Positions 7,556-15,523 are shown, numbered from the stretch's first letter. The stretch is DNA of 18,470 nt from Alloprevotella tannerae (GCA_015259305.1 JABZGO010000012.1:1-18470), one strand, 5' to 3'. Program-made: numbers and translations. Notes: generated by a model not told the origin, from the letters alone.

Positions 7556-7602
7556 TGCTAATGCTTTGAAAACTTCTTTAATAACGTGAACGGAACTGAC
7601 CT

Positions 7603-8301
7603 TTAACGGACATAATAATCCTTTGTCAGATCCTCATAGGCGCGTGAACGCCTACCATCTGCGCTTGTCAAGACAAAACTATCTTCTACAATTGGAGAAA
7701 CTTCTTTTCGGAGTTCTACCAATACTCTTTTCGGGGCTTTCCGCTTCGTGGTGTGCACAAATGTCGTATGCACAACAAATAAAGCTTGTGCTGCTGCGGC
7801 CGAACTGAAGTGTGTCAGCGCTGTGGCCGGAAGAATGGCACAAAAGCTGCCTTCAGGGCTCAATAAGCGTTGGACGTGGAAGAGTAAGGCCTCGAATGTG
7901 AGCGCCTGCGTATGGCGAGCTTGCGAGCGAGCTGCGTCGGGCGGGAGTAGCATTTCGTTGAAAAAGGGCGGATTAGAGACAATCAAATCAAAGGCTTGGT
8001 CTGACGTGTAGTCGGCTACGTCTGTCGCTACGATTTGCAGGCGATCGGCCCACGGAGATGCAGCAACGTTTTCTTGCGCTTGGGCGGCCGAAGCCGGATC
8101 AATCTCTATCCCTGTGATCATAGCATCTGTGCGTTGCGCAAGCATTAGGGCAATGAGGCCGGAGCCGGTGCCGATGTCTAAGATGCGCTGCTTTCCTTTC
8201 GCATTAGCCCACGCGCCGAGCAATACGCCGTCTGTACCAACTTTCATGGCGCAGCGGTCGTGGCGAATCGTGAATTGTTTGAATTGGAAAGCTTCAGTCA
8301 T
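7603..8301 (-). CDS. trmN6: tRNA1(Val) adenine-37 N6-methyltransferase-like protein
   Basis: 232 residues, class I SAM-dependent methyltransferase of the YfiC/TrmN6 group, which methylates N6 of A37 in valine tRNA. Markers: MKVGTDGVLLGAWA near residues 19-32 (the group's specific N-terminal motif), the SAM-binding loop DIGTGSG (42-48), acidic residues at IEIDP, and the catalytic NPPF (110-113) of amino-methyltransferases. Length is close to the 245 residues of the E. coli enzyme. No signal peptide. No clear -7 element was found upstream on the minus strand. In related genomes I recall this gene as the divergent neighbour of lon; here 3.6 kb of other genes lie between. Confidence 0.92.
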   Translation of the reverse strand: MTEAFQFKQFTIRHDRCAMKVGTDGVLLGAWANAKGKQRILDIGTGSGLIALMLAQRTDAMITGIEIDPASAAQAQENVAASPWADRLQIVATDVADYTSDQAFDLIVSNPPFFNEMLLPPDAARSQARHTQALTFEALLFHVQRLLSPEGSFCAILPATALTHFSSAAAAQALFVVHTTFVHTTKRKAPKRVLVELRKEVSPIVEDSFVLTSADGRRSRAYEDLTKDYYVR

Positions 8302-8500
8302 AATGGTCGCAAATGCTTATTTATAAAACAGCACAGCCGCCGGATTATTGTAATGCTCTAAGGCTTTTTGTGGGGATGGCGTGCTCCGTACACCTTTTAA
8401 CCCCCGCTTTTTGGCCATATTAAGTTTGCCGGCCAACTGATTGTATCTGTGATTTTGAACAATTTATAAACATGTAGAAGTATTTCTGAAATAATTTGCG

Positions 8501-8508
8501 TAATTTTG
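8501..8508 (+). promoter_or_regulatory. Possible -7 element for the membrane-protein gene at 8710
   Basis: TAATTTTG matches TAnnTTTG, but there is no TTG at the expected distance upstream. If used, the transcript would have a leader of about 195 bases. Weak. Confidence 0.3.
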
Positions 8509-8572
8509 TGTTATTGAAAGAAAGAAAACTCTTCTAAACGAAAAAATTGCGGCTTGGGAGAGAACACAAAAT

Positions 8573-8601
8573 AAGGATACGTTGAATTGATGAGTGTCCT
8601 T
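8573..8601 (+). other. Leader hairpin upstream of 8710
   Basis: aaggatac (8573-8580) pairs with gtgtcctt (8594-8601), one G-U pair, around a 13-base loop. No T-run follows, so it is not a simple terminator; a leader structure is possible. Confidence 0.35.
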
Positions 8602-8709
8602 GGGGCCGTTACATTTTGCGCTTTGAAAGTAAATGAATGGGCGAATCGGTCGCGTAGGTTGCAAAATATAGCGGGTGAATAATAAGAAGCAGAAAAGGGT
8701 TAGAAGAAT

Positions 8710-9123
8710 ATGGCGTCGTTTGTTACTGATTGGGTATGGGCATTATATGTACCTTTGGGTATGTTGCTCCTTTTGATGGTTATGATATATATTCATCGGC
8801 ATCATTGGCTGAAGTATGTGTACATTGTCAGTGCTTCTTGTCTGCTTATAGAGATCTCTTCTCTCCTCTATTTACAGTGGGTGTCTCTGAGAGGGTCACC
8901 GGCATCTACTTTTTCGTTTATCGTTGTTTTCTTGTGTATGTCCACTTATGGGTTTGGTTTAGGGCTTGCGGTGTTGTCCGTAGGTGCTTTTCTTATAGAG
9001 TATGCACAGCGGCAGTGGTGGGCGAGAATCGTTATCGGCATTGCGCTTTTTGTGCTTATCGTACTATTTTTTGTTTGCGTCTACTGGTTTATGCAGGGGG
9101 TAGCCTCACTGAATAGTGGCTGA
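8710..9123 (+). CDS. Unknown four-helix membrane protein
   Basis: 137 residues, not recognised. The sequence is almost entirely membrane: helices near residues 8-27 (ALYVPLGMLLLLMVMIYI), 35-56 (YVYIVSASCLLIEISSLLYL), 67-95 (rich in Phe, Val, Gly) and 103-126 (IVIGIALFVLIVLFFVCVYW), joined by short charged loops (HRHHWLK; EYAQRQWWAR). This frame was chosen over an overlapping one at 8730-9116 because it has regularly spaced hydrophobic segments and basic loops and a start near a weak purine run (agaag). A single-gene unit or first of a pair with the membrane protein at 9265; the 141 bases between them hold a 9-base hairpin. Codons and composition look more AT-rich than the flanking core genes by eye. 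Function unknown. Confidence 0.6.
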   Translation: MASFVTDWVWALYVPLGMLLLLMVMIYIHRHHWLKYVYIVSASCLLIEISSLLYLQWVSLRGSPASTFSFIVVFLCMSTYGFGLGLAVLSVGAFLIEYAQRQWWARIVIGIALFVLIVLFFVCVYWFMQGVASLNSG

Positions 9124-9143
9124 TGCGCTATGGGAAGCGCGCA

Positions 9144-9181
9144 CTTGACGATAAAAAAAGAAGATTAAAAGGATCGTCAAG
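9144..9181. repeat. Inverted repeat upstream of the 9265 gene
   Basis: cttgacgat (9144-9152) and atcgtcaag (9173-9181) form a perfect 9-base stem with a 20-base purine-rich loop. A third ttgacg follows at 9186-9191 in direct orientation to the first. No T-run follows; an operator or leader structure is possible. Confidence 0.5.
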
Positions 9182-9250
9182 CGAATTTGACGTAAGATTC
9201 TCTGAAGAGTGTGGGTAAAGAGGAAGAAATGATGTTTTTGGTATTCATTT

Positions 9251-9256
9251 AAGGAG
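9251..9256 (+). promoter_or_regulatory. Shine-Dalgarno site for the 9265 gene
   Basis: aaggag, 8 bases before the ATG. A full Shine-Dalgarno is uncommon in Bacteroidota, whose genes mostly lack one, and it makes this start secure. Confidence 0.6.
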
Positions 9257-9264
9257 AACAACAA

Positions 9265-9642
9265 ATGACAAAAGAAGAAAGAGCAACAAAATGGCTCAAG
9301 CGTATACCGAGCGCAGAGCATATAGATATAGAAAAGAAAATCAATATATGCGATAAAGTAGCAAGGAGAGCACTAATAGTCTTCTTTACGGTCTTGATCG
9401 TAGAGCTTGGTTTGCTGCTAATTATTGGTCAAGGTGAGTTGTTTAACGATATAGCCAATTTGCTGAATGCCATAGCAGATGGAAGCCACAGTCGCGCACA
9501 CCGTAGAGGGCTGGCGATTGTCGGCGCGTTAGTCTGTGTGCCCATGATTGTGTTGCCTATCATTGCCGCTCTTCTGCTTAAAAATAGGTGGCTTCAAGCG
9601 GAAGCGGATAAAGAGATCAGCGATTCGCATAAAGGCAAGTAA
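9265..9642 (+). CDS. Unknown small membrane protein with charged N-terminal segment
   Basis: 125 residues. The N-terminal 35 residues are hydrophilic (TKEERATKWLKRIPSAEHID, then EKKINICDKVARR) and probably cytoplasmic. Two membrane helices follow, near residues 36-55 (ALIVFFTVLIVELGLLLIIG) and 83-105 (LAIVGALVCVPMIVLPIIAA), joined by a polar loop (GELFNDIANLLNAIADGSHS), with a charged C-terminal tail ending SHKGK. The pattern KEERA-KW, IP-AE, then EKKI-ICDKVARRA is reminiscent of small hypothetical membrane proteins I have seen in other Bacteroidales, but I cannot name a family or function. Strong Shine-Dalgarno (9251-9256). A bidirectional terminator follows about 155 bases downstream. Confidence 0.72.
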   Translation: MTKEERATKWLKRIPSAEHIDIEKKINICDKVARRALIVFFTVLIVELGLLLIIGQGELFNDIANLLNAIADGSHSRAHRRGLAIVGALVCVPMIVLPIIAALLLKNRWLQAEADKEISDSHKGK

Positions 9643-9795
9643 GTCTCGATTGAGATGGTTAGGACTTGCGGCAGTTGAATGCGGAGTTAGTCTGCTTATA
9701 TAGTATTAGTTTTCAATTTATAACGTGTTCCATTTCGCGCTCAATAGTTGGGACAAAAATCTCAAGCGTAGCGGATAAAAATTCCAAGCGCTTAA

Positions 9796-9852
9796 AATAA
9801 AATTCCTCGGCTTGGAAATTTAGTGCCAAGTCGGGGAATTCATTTTATTTCA
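9796..9852. terminator. Bidirectional terminator between convergent genes
   Basis: aattcctcggcttgg (9801-9815) pairs with ccaagtcggggaatt (9826-9840) over 15 positions with two G-U pairs, 10-base loop. It is followed on the plus strand by cattttattt and on the minus strand by ttttatttta, so it can stop transcription from both the 9265 gene and the DUF6078-like gene. An upstream ttccaag (9782-9788) could instead pair with cttggaa (9811-9817). Confidence 0.7.
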
Positions 9853-9893
9853 GCAGAACCGCGAACCGGACTACCCAAGCGAAGCGCTGCACA

Positions 9894-10334
9894 CTACTCC
9901 TCGTTGAAGCAATAACGGTCTTGGTGCGAATCAAAATCGGTCGGCCCGTCGTAGCCGTGCGCATGTAAGATTTTCCGGATCTCCTCTTGCTGTTTCGGCG
10001 AAAGCGTGTGTTTGCCGTTCAAATAGCGATAGTAGTTGCTTCGTCCGTTAAGTAGTCGTATCAGATCAAGGCGCGCGGAGCGCATTTCGCCTACCTTTAG
10101 GTCTTCCATCAGTCCTTTAAATCCTGCAGCTATGCGCACCATTTCTGTGGGCCTAAAGCAGGGGCATTGCGCCTTCTCTAGAGCGGCGGGCGCCACAGCG
10201 TAGGTCGTAAATTCTTTGTTGGGCAGCGTCAGCCCGGCCTTGTAGCGAAGGCATTCGTTCTTGCGTTTACAAGATTCAAGGAAGCATACAGCCCAACCAT
10301 TGGGCACGTCTTCATGTTTCAGTGTGATCATCAT
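9894..10334 (-). CDS. DUF6078-like Cys-rich protein
   Basis: 146 residues (or 145 from the second ATG at 10331). I recognise the pattern of DUF6078, a family of unknown function known mainly from Bacteroidales: an N-terminal Cys group CFLESCKRKNECLRY (C17, C22, C28), then CPCFR (C57, C59), RIAAGFKGL, a helix with RSARLDLIRLLNGRSNYYRYLNGKHTLSP, and a C-terminal segment ending in FDSHQDRYCF. Five Cys in a C-x4-C-x5-C...C-x-C arrangement suggest a zinc or Fe-S site (inference). The middle, with an NGRSNYYRYLNGK motif and paired helices, hints at nucleic-acid binding, but this is a guess. No signal peptide or membrane helix, so cytoplasmic. No good -7 promoter element was seen upstream. Convergent with the 9265 gene. 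Confidence 0.78.
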   Translation of the reverse strand: MMITLKHEDVPNGWAVCFLESCKRKNECLRYKAGLTLPNKEFTTYAVAPAALEKAQCPCFRPTEMVRIAAGFKGLMEDLKVGEMRSARLDLIRLLNGRSNYYRYLNGKHTLSPKQQEEIRKILHAHGYDGPTDFDSHQDRYCFNEE

Positions 10335-10473
10335 GGTTTGAATGTTTATAGGTGTATATTAGTTGTAAGCTTGAATAGCGGGAGGATATAGATTCTCGCT
10401 TGTTTTCAAGTATTTGTTTTCATGCGTTTCAATAGGTCATTCTTCTTTTCTTCAGCTTGCACGCTGTTGGCCG

Positions 10474-10534
10474 GCACTTTCGCTTTCGGCCCACCAAAGG
10501 TTGATGAGCCGAAAGGCTGATTATTTGAAAGTGC
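10474..10534. repeat. Nested inverted repeats without T-run
   Basis: Two perfect 8-base inverted repeats are nested: gcactttc (10474-10481) with gaaagtgc (10527-10534), and inside them ctttcggc (10483-10490) with gccgaaag (10508-10515), loop of 17. agccgaaaggct (10507-10518) can also fold as a small hairpin with a GAAA tetraloop. It lies just beyond the stop of the secreted-protein gene, but no T-run follows on that strand, so it is not an ordinary terminator. Confidence 0.55.
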
Positions 10535-10546
10535 GTAAGGAGCGCT

Positions 10547-11443
10547 TTAGCGTTTTACCTTTTTTACGCCGTCTACGATATAGATGCCGGCGGGTTGTTG
10601 CTCAAAAGGCTTATCAAGCTTCAAGCCTGTCAAATTGTAGATACCGCACGTCGAGGTAGGCGTCTTAGTGGTGGGCTCGTCAATACCGGTTGTGTTTTTC
10701 TTGATTTCAACCCAATCGGTCACTACTTTACCATCTGCACCAAAAAGACCATAGAGGGGGTCGCAGATGGGATCAATAACATATTCTTTCCAATATGCTC
10801 CGTTAGGACTCGAAAGTTCGCAGCCGATAAACTCCGGCTTTTTATGTAGGCTTGCGATACTGCCTGAATCTTGATACGCCTTGCTGCCCGGCGCTTGGAC
10901 GCGGACGTTGCAGCGATCAAACTTCCATTGGCCGCAACACAGCCCAAAATCTTTTCCGCTTACCTCGATGGTGCAGTTGTTTATAGTGATAAAACCCTGA
11001 TTAAAAATACCATAGCGAGTACCAAGGATGATACTCGTTGTTGTGCCCTTTATCGTTAGTTTTCCGCTCCCCTTAATTGTGAGCAACTTTTGGAACATAT
11101 TGTATATTCCTTCGCGATGGTCCGCGATAATGCTGTTGTCGCCGATAAGATAAATGGTCAGTCCGTCTATATTGTTTGTAAGTCCGCCCGCATGTCCGCT
11201 TTCCTGCGTACTATGAATCGTGGCATTTTCGAGTGTTAGCGTTTTTGTTGCAGGGTCATATTGCACTTTTCCGCTTACGCCCTCTATGCCGCTGAGATCG
11301 TTATAATTTTCAGCCGTTACTGCCGTACCGGCAAGGTAGAGACCGTTTTCTTCTTGTGCCTCTGCCTGCTGTGGCAGTAAGAAAGCGGCGATGAAGAGCA
11401 GGCCTATCGCCGTGTACAGATTTTTAAGTAAAGGTTTGTTCAT
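10547..11443 (-). CDS. Secreted beta-helix-like protein with type IX-like C-terminus
   Basis: 298 residues. Signal peptide: a basic start, then YTAIGLLFIAAFLLPQQAEA, cleavage expected before QEE near residue 30. The mature part begins GLYLAGTAVTAENYND followed by VQYDPATKTLTLENATI, a motif found at the start of beta-helix-like surface proteins of gut and oral Bacteroidales, then short beta-strand repeats (LTIYLIGDNSII, LLTIKGSGKLTIKG, FITINNCTIEVSG) typical of parallel beta-helices. The C-terminus GIYNLTGLKL...QQPAGIYIVDGVKKVKR matches the short C-terminal domain seen on many Bacteroidales secreted proteins, some exported by the type IX system. A good promoter lies at 11545-11575. Probably a surface-exposed or secreted protein; ligand unknown. 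Confidence 0.8.
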   Translation of the reverse strand: MNKPLLKNLYTAIGLLFIAAFLLPQQAEAQEENGLYLAGTAVTAENYNDLSGIEGVSGKVQYDPATKTLTLENATIHSTQESGHAGGLTNNIDGLTIYLIGDNSIIADHREGIYNMFQKLLTIKGSGKLTIKGTTTSIILGTRYGIFNQGFITINNCTIEVSGKDFGLCCGQWKFDRCNVRVQAPGSKAYQDSGSIASLHKKPEFIGCELSSPNGAYWKEYVIDPICDPLYGLFGADGKVVTDWVEIKKNTTGIDEPTTKTPTSTCGIYNLTGLKLDKPFEQQPAGIYIVDGVKKVKR

Positions 11444-11465
11444 AATGATATTGCCCCCCTGTTAC

Positions 11466-11481
11466 AACTCTTTATAGAGTT
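11466..11481 (-). other. Leader hairpin of the secreted-protein gene
   Basis: aactct and agagtt form a perfect 6-base stem with a 4-base loop, 23 bases before the start codon; it could affect translation or message stability. Confidence 0.35.
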
Positions 11482-11544
11482 ACGCTGATTCGAGGGCTTG
11501 AGCGTTAAGGTTATATGATCAGGACGTGAATCAAAGATTCGTTG

Positions 11545-11575
11545 CAAAGTTAAAGAGAACGAACTATATTGTCAA
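11545..11575 (-). promoter_or_regulatory. Bacteroidota-type promoter for the secreted protein
   Basis: On the minus strand: TTG (11575-11573), 20 bases, TAACTTTG (11552-11545). Start expected near 11539, leader about 95 bases. Confidence 0.75.
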
Positions 11576-11712
11576 CCAAATGCTATATTTTTTTTCTTAA
11601 ACTAAAAACATCGTAGAGAGTTGCAGCTTCACTTTAAAGCAAGCTCTTCAAAACAACGAAGAGATTTCCCTTCAGACTGCCGAGGAGAAGCGGATGAAAA
11701 CGCTTCATTTAC

Positions 11713-11743
11713 TTGGGCATTCTGCTGATTTGTCGTACTTTTG
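11713..11743 (+). promoter_or_regulatory. Bacteroidota-type promoter for the lon operon
   Basis: TTG (11713-11715), 20 bases, TACTTTTG (11736-11743), a full match to the Bacteroidota consensus. Start near 11750, leaving a long leader of about 170 bases. No CIRCE-type heat-shock inverted repeat was seen. Confidence 0.78.
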
Positions 11744-11919
11744 CGCGAAGAAAGAGCGCATTCTGTCTTTGAGTAGCATTAGTCCGGGTGCTTGTTTATA
11801 CAATATATGATATACAATAAGCCTTTCCCCTATTTGTTATTGGTATGTCTTTTGTTAAGAGATGAACGTTTGAATGCGTCATAAGCCTGAATAGGTTCAA
11901 TAGTAGATAAAAGAAGAAT

Positions 11920-14382
11920 ATGAACGATAATAATAATTCTCCCAACCCTTTTTCTTTAATAGCAGACTTTGATGGGGACATTTCCGAACTCTATAATCGA
12001 GAGTTTAATGATGTGCTTCCGGTTTTGCCTTTGCGCAATATGACATTTTTTCCGGGCGTAGTGGCTCCGGTTATTGTCGGGCGCGAGTCCTCTATGGCCT
12101 TGGTGAAGCAAGCCGTGGCCAATGATGGATTGATAGCTTTGGCCTGCCAGCGAGAGGCTGAAATCGAATCGCCTCGAATCGAAGATCTCTATCCGATTGG
12201 CGTTGTTGCCAAGATTATGCGTATCTTGGAGTTGCCTAACGGGGCGACCTCCGTCATCTTGCAAAGCTACGGACGCATTAGTTTGGGAACAGCCACGCGC
12301 CAACGCCCCTTCTTGCGGGCTCGCGTAAAGAAGCTGGAAGACGTGCTACCTGAAGCGAACGACAAAGAGTATCAAGTGATGGTAGACTCTTGTAAAGAGT
12401 TGACCATTCGCCTCTTGCGTATGTCAGATATGAGCCACGAGGAAGCCGTCTTTGCGATACAGAATATTTCTCATCCTATATTCCTCATCAACTTTATCTG
12501 CACAAATCTGCCTTTTCCAATGCAAGAGAAGCAGGAGTTGATAGCTGAGCCGGATCAGAAGAAGAAGACGCTGCGCCTGATGGCAATATTAAATCGAGAA
12601 TGCCAGTATGCTTCATTGAAGCAGCACATTCAAAACCAGACGCGCGAAGAACTGGATCAGCAGCAGAAAGAGTATTTCCTGCAGCAGCAGATCAAAAATA
12701 TCCAGAACGAACTCGGGGATGCGCAGAATAGTGACGTAAAATCATTGCGAGAGAAAGCTGAGGCGCTTAACCTGCCGCCAAAGGTGCAGGAAACTTTTAA
12801 TAAGGAGTTGCAAAAGCTCGAACGCCTTAATCCACAAAATCCTGATTATAGCGTAGAACTTAACTATCTACAGACGCTGACCAACTTGCCTTGGGGTAAG
12901 CAGACGGAAGATAAAATCAGCATTCCGAATGCGGAGCGCGTATTGAATCGCGAGCATTATGGATTGGAGAAAGTCAAAGAGCGCATACTTGAGCACTTGG
13001 CGCTGATGCAATATAAAGAAGGCTTAAAGACGCCAATTCTTTGCCTTTACGGACCTCCGGGCGTGGGTAAAACTTCGCTGGGCAAGAGTATAGCCAACGC
13101 CTTAGGGCGTAAATATGTGCGCGTCTCTTTAGGCGGCGTCCACGATGAGGCTGAAGTGCGTGGGCATCGACGTACTTACGTCGGCTCTATGCCCGGACGC
13201 ATTATTAAGGGGCTGATCAAGGCTCAGACGGACAATCCGGTCTTCGTCTTGGATGAGATAGATAAGGTCTCAGACAATAATTATAATGGCGATCCTCAAA
13301 GTGCACTGCTGGAGGTACTTGATCCTGAGCAGAACAGTGCATTCCACGATAACTTCTTGGACGTAGATTATGACTTGTCCAAAGTCCTTTTCGTCGCAAC
13401 GGCCAATAGTCTTTCTACACTCCCCAGGCCGCTCTTAGACCGAATGGAGATAATAAGCGTAGATGGTTATTTGACGGAAGAAAAGAGAGAAATTGCCCGT
13501 CGCCACCTCATCCCTCGCATCGAAGAGGGTTTAGGCCTGCTTGGTAATATTAAATTTGCGCCTGCCGCATTAGAGTTTATCATCGAAAAATATACGCGTG
13601 AGAGTGGTGTGCGCCAATTAGAGAAGCAATTGGAGAAGATTTATCGGAAGATTGCCTTTCATAAAGCCAAGAATGGTACGTTGCCGTTTGATGGCGCCCA
13701 GCTTCGTCAGAAAGATGTCGAAGAATTGTTGGGCAAGCCCCTTTTCAGTCGCGAGCGCTATCAAGGCAACGGCTATGCCGGTGTCGTTACAGGCTTGGCG
13801 TGGACTGCAGTAGGCGGAGAAATTCTCTTTATCGAGACGAGCATAAGCCGCAGTAAAGCGCCGAAACTGACGTTGACGGGAAACCTTGGCGACGTGATGA
13901 AAGAAAGCGCTATCCTTGCTCTGGAATACATCAAAGCCCACGCTGAGAAGTTGCAAATAGATCCTCGCGTATTTGAAAATTGGAGCGTCCATATTCACGT
14001 ACCCGAAGGAGCAACGCCTAAAGACGGTCCTTCAGCCGGTATTACCATTGCTACGTCAATCGCCAGTGCCTTGACGCAACGCAAAGTGCGTCCGCATACC
14101 GCAATGACCGGAGAGATTACCTTGCGAGGGAAAGTAATGCCCGTTGGCGGTATCAAGGAAAAGATATTAGCCGCGAAGCGTGCCGGTATTACAGATATAA
14201 TAATGAGTAAGGAGAACGAGAAAGACATTAAGGAGATCAACGAGAAATATGTGCACGGCTTGACCTTCCATTTCGTAGAGAATGTAGAGGAGGTGCTCAA
14301 TATCGCCTTGTTGCAGGATAAGGTTGATAACGCCATCCAATTTGTATTTGAAGAGAAGCATGAGCGAGCTGATAACAAATAA
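11920..14382 (+). CDS. lon: ATP-dependent protease Lon
   Basis: 820 residues, a complete LonA: N-terminal substrate-binding domain (from [15 protein letters not shown] near residue 33), a coiled-coil region ([16 protein letters not shown]), the AAA+ ATPase with Walker A GPPGVGKT (378-385) and Walker B VFVLDEID (441-448), and the protease domain with catalytic S705 (KDGPSAG) and K748 ([10 protein letters not shown]), spaced 43 residues as in E. coli. It degrades damaged and short-lived regulatory proteins in the cytoplasm. The ATG at 11920 follows a purine stretch aaaagaag. First gene of the lon-tgt-lptF/G-helicase cluster; its end overlaps the tgt start by 23 bases. No missing residues seen. 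Confidence 0.98.
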   Translation: MNDNNNSPNPFSLIADFDGDISELYNREFNDVLPVLPLRNMTFFPGVVAPVIVGRESSMALVKQAVANDGLIALACQREAEIESPRIEDLYPIGVVAKIMRILELPNGATSVILQSYGRISLGTATRQRPFLRARVKKLEDVLPEANDKEYQVMVDSCKELTIRLLRMSDMSHEEAVFAIQNISHPIFLINFICTNLPFPMQEKQELIAEPDQKKKTLRLMAILNRECQYASLKQHIQNQTREELDQQQKEYFLQQQIKNIQNELGDAQNSDVKSLREKAEALNLPPKVQETFNKELQKLERLNPQNPDYSVELNYLQTLTNLPWGKQTEDKISIPNAERVLNREHYGLEKVKERILEHLALMQYKEGLKTPILCLYGPPGVGKTSLGKSIANALGRKYVRVSLGGVHDEAEVRGHRRTYVGSMPGRIIKGLIKAQTDNPVFVLDEIDKVSDNNYNGDPQSALLEVLDPEQNSAFHDNFLDVDYDLSKVLFVATANSLSTLPRPLLDRMEIISVDGYLTEEKREIARRHLIPRIEEGLGLLGNIKFAPAALEFIIEKYTRESGVRQLEKQLEKIYRKIAFHKAKNGTLPFDGAQLRQKDVEELLGKPLFSRERYQGNGYAGVVTGLAWTAVGGEILFIETSISRSKAPKLTLTGNLGDVMKESAILALEYIKAHAEKLQIDPRVFENWSVHIHVPEGATPKDGPSAGITIATSIASALTQRKVRPHTAMTGEITLRGKVMPVGGIKEKILAAKRAGITDIIMSKENEKDIKEINEKYVHGLTFHFVENVEEVLNIALLQDKVDNAIQFVFEEKHERADNK

Positions 14383-15523
14383 ACGTGCGGCGGGCTTCTT
14401 TACGCTTGAGCACACCGACGCCAACTCTGCCGCGCGTGTTGGGCATATTGCCACGGATCACGGCGTGATTCAGACGCCGATCTTTATGCCGGTCGGCACG
14501 GAGGCAACGGTAAAATGTGTGCACCAACGCGAACTCCTCGATGATATAAAAGCGCAGATTATTCTGGGCAATACGTACCATCTCTATTTGCGTCCGGGTC
14601 TGGACGTCTTAAAAGCGGCGGGCGGTCTGCATCGATTCAATGGCTTTACCAAGCCGATGCTTACCGACAGCGGCGGTTTTCAAGTCTTTTCTCTGACCGG
14701 CATTCGCAAACTAAGTGCCGAGGGCTGCGAATTTCGCTCGCACATCGACGGAAGTAAGCATTTCTTCTCTCCGGAACGCGTGATGGATATCGAGCGTACC
14801 ATCGGTGCCGATATTATGATGGCTTTCGACGAATGCCCTCCCGGCACGGCCGATTATGCTTATGCTCGCAAGAGTCTTGATCTGACGCACGATTGGTTGC
14901 GTCGCTGCGTGACTCGTTTTAATCAGACAGAGCCGGAATATGGTTACCATCAGGCCTTGTTTCCGATTGTTCAAGGCTGCGTCTATAAAGATCTGCGCGA
15001 AGAAAGTGCGCGTTTCGTCAGCGACTTGGACGCCGAAGGTTATGCCATTGGCGGACTTGCCGTCGGCGAGCCTACGGAGCAGATGTACGAAATGATAGAA
15101 GTGGTCAACGCCATCTTGCCGCAAGATCGTCCGCGTTATTTAATGGGGGTAGGCACTCCCATCAATATCTTGGAAGCTATTGAGCGCGGCGTTGATATGT
15201 TTGATTGCGTGATGCCTACACGCAATGGGCGCAACGCGATGTTGTTTACAGCCGAAGGCACGATGAATATGCGCAACGCTAAGTGGGCTAAAGACTTTTC
15301 GCCCATTGATCCCGCCGGCACGAGTTATGTAGATACGTCTTACACGAAGGCTTATTTGCATCACTTGTTCAAGGCTAAGGAATTCTTAGCTATGCAGATT
15401 GCGAGCATACACAACCTTGCGTTCTATTTATGGCTGGCCGGTGAAGCGCGCCGTCATATTTTGGCCGGCGACTTTGTTGCTTGGAAGCGCGATATGGTAG
15501 AGCGTATGTCGAGAAGACTATAA
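14360..15523 (+). CDS. tgt: Queuine tRNA-ribosyltransferase
   Basis: 387 residues. Exchanges the guanine at position 34 of tRNAs with GUN anticodons for the queuosine precursor preQ1. Seen: TPIFMPVGT, substrate-pocket DSGGFQVF with D103, GGLAVGEP, and catalytic nucleophile D282 ([14 protein letters not shown]). The start at 14360 puts the protein start about 24 residues before TPIFMPVGT; an in-frame ATG at 14324 would overlap lon by 59 bases and add 12 unneeded residues. The ATG at 14360 lies inside the end of lon (23-base overlap), preceded by agagaa. Odd: the usual zinc site C-x-C-x2-C before AYLHH is replaced by [11 protein letters not shown], so the structural zinc is probably lost. Confidence 0.95.
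   Translation: MSELITNKRAAGFFTLEHTDANSAARVGHIATDHGVIQTPIFMPVGTEATVKCVHQRELLDDIKAQIILGNTYHLYLRPGLDVLKAAGGLHRFNGFTKPMLTDSGGFQVFSLTGIRKLSAEGCEFRSHIDGSKHFFSPERVMDIERTIGADIMMAFDECPPGTADYAYARKSLDLTHDWLRRCVTRFNQTEPEYGYHQALFPIVQGCVYKDLREESARFVSDLDAEGYAIGGLAVGEPTEQMYEMIEVVNAILPQDRPRYLMGVGTPINILEAIERGVDMFDCVMPTRNGRNAMLFTAEGTMNMRNAKWAKDFSPIDPAGTSYVDTSYTKAYLHHLFKAKEFLAMQIASIHNLAFYLWLAGEARRHILAGDFVAWKRDMVERMSRRL

Larger units (their letters stand above)
8302..8709. other. 408-base intergenic stretch between divergent genes
   Basis: No convincing gene on either strand. Contents: a possible -7 element at 8501-8508 (plus strand) and an 8-base hairpin at 8573-8601 in what would be the leader of the membrane-protein gene at 8710. 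The minus side has no good TAnnTTTG promoter for trmN6. Confidence 0.6.
11444..11919. other. 476-base divergent regulatory stretch
   Basis: Carries two back-to-back promoters: minus-strand at 11545-11575 for the secreted protein and plus-strand at 11713-11743 for lon. Between them (11576-11712) I see no gene; there is a T-run near 11588. The octamer ataagcct occurs twice in the lon leader (11818-11825 and 11881-11888). Confidence 0.65.

Noticed and set aside
8730..9116. 128-residue open frame overlapping the membrane protein at 8710
   Set aside because: It is the +1-shifted shadow of the 8710 gene: rich in Cys, Tyr and Phe without regular membrane segments, and the 8710 frame fits a membrane protein much better.
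11796..11981. 61-residue minus-strand open frame across the lon start
   Set aside because: It covers the lon leader and the first codons of lon in antisense, with low-complexity hydrophobic content.
14324..14359. Upstream ATG for tgt
   Set aside because: It would deepen the overlap with lon to 59 bases and add 12 residues outside the family; 14360 is better placed.
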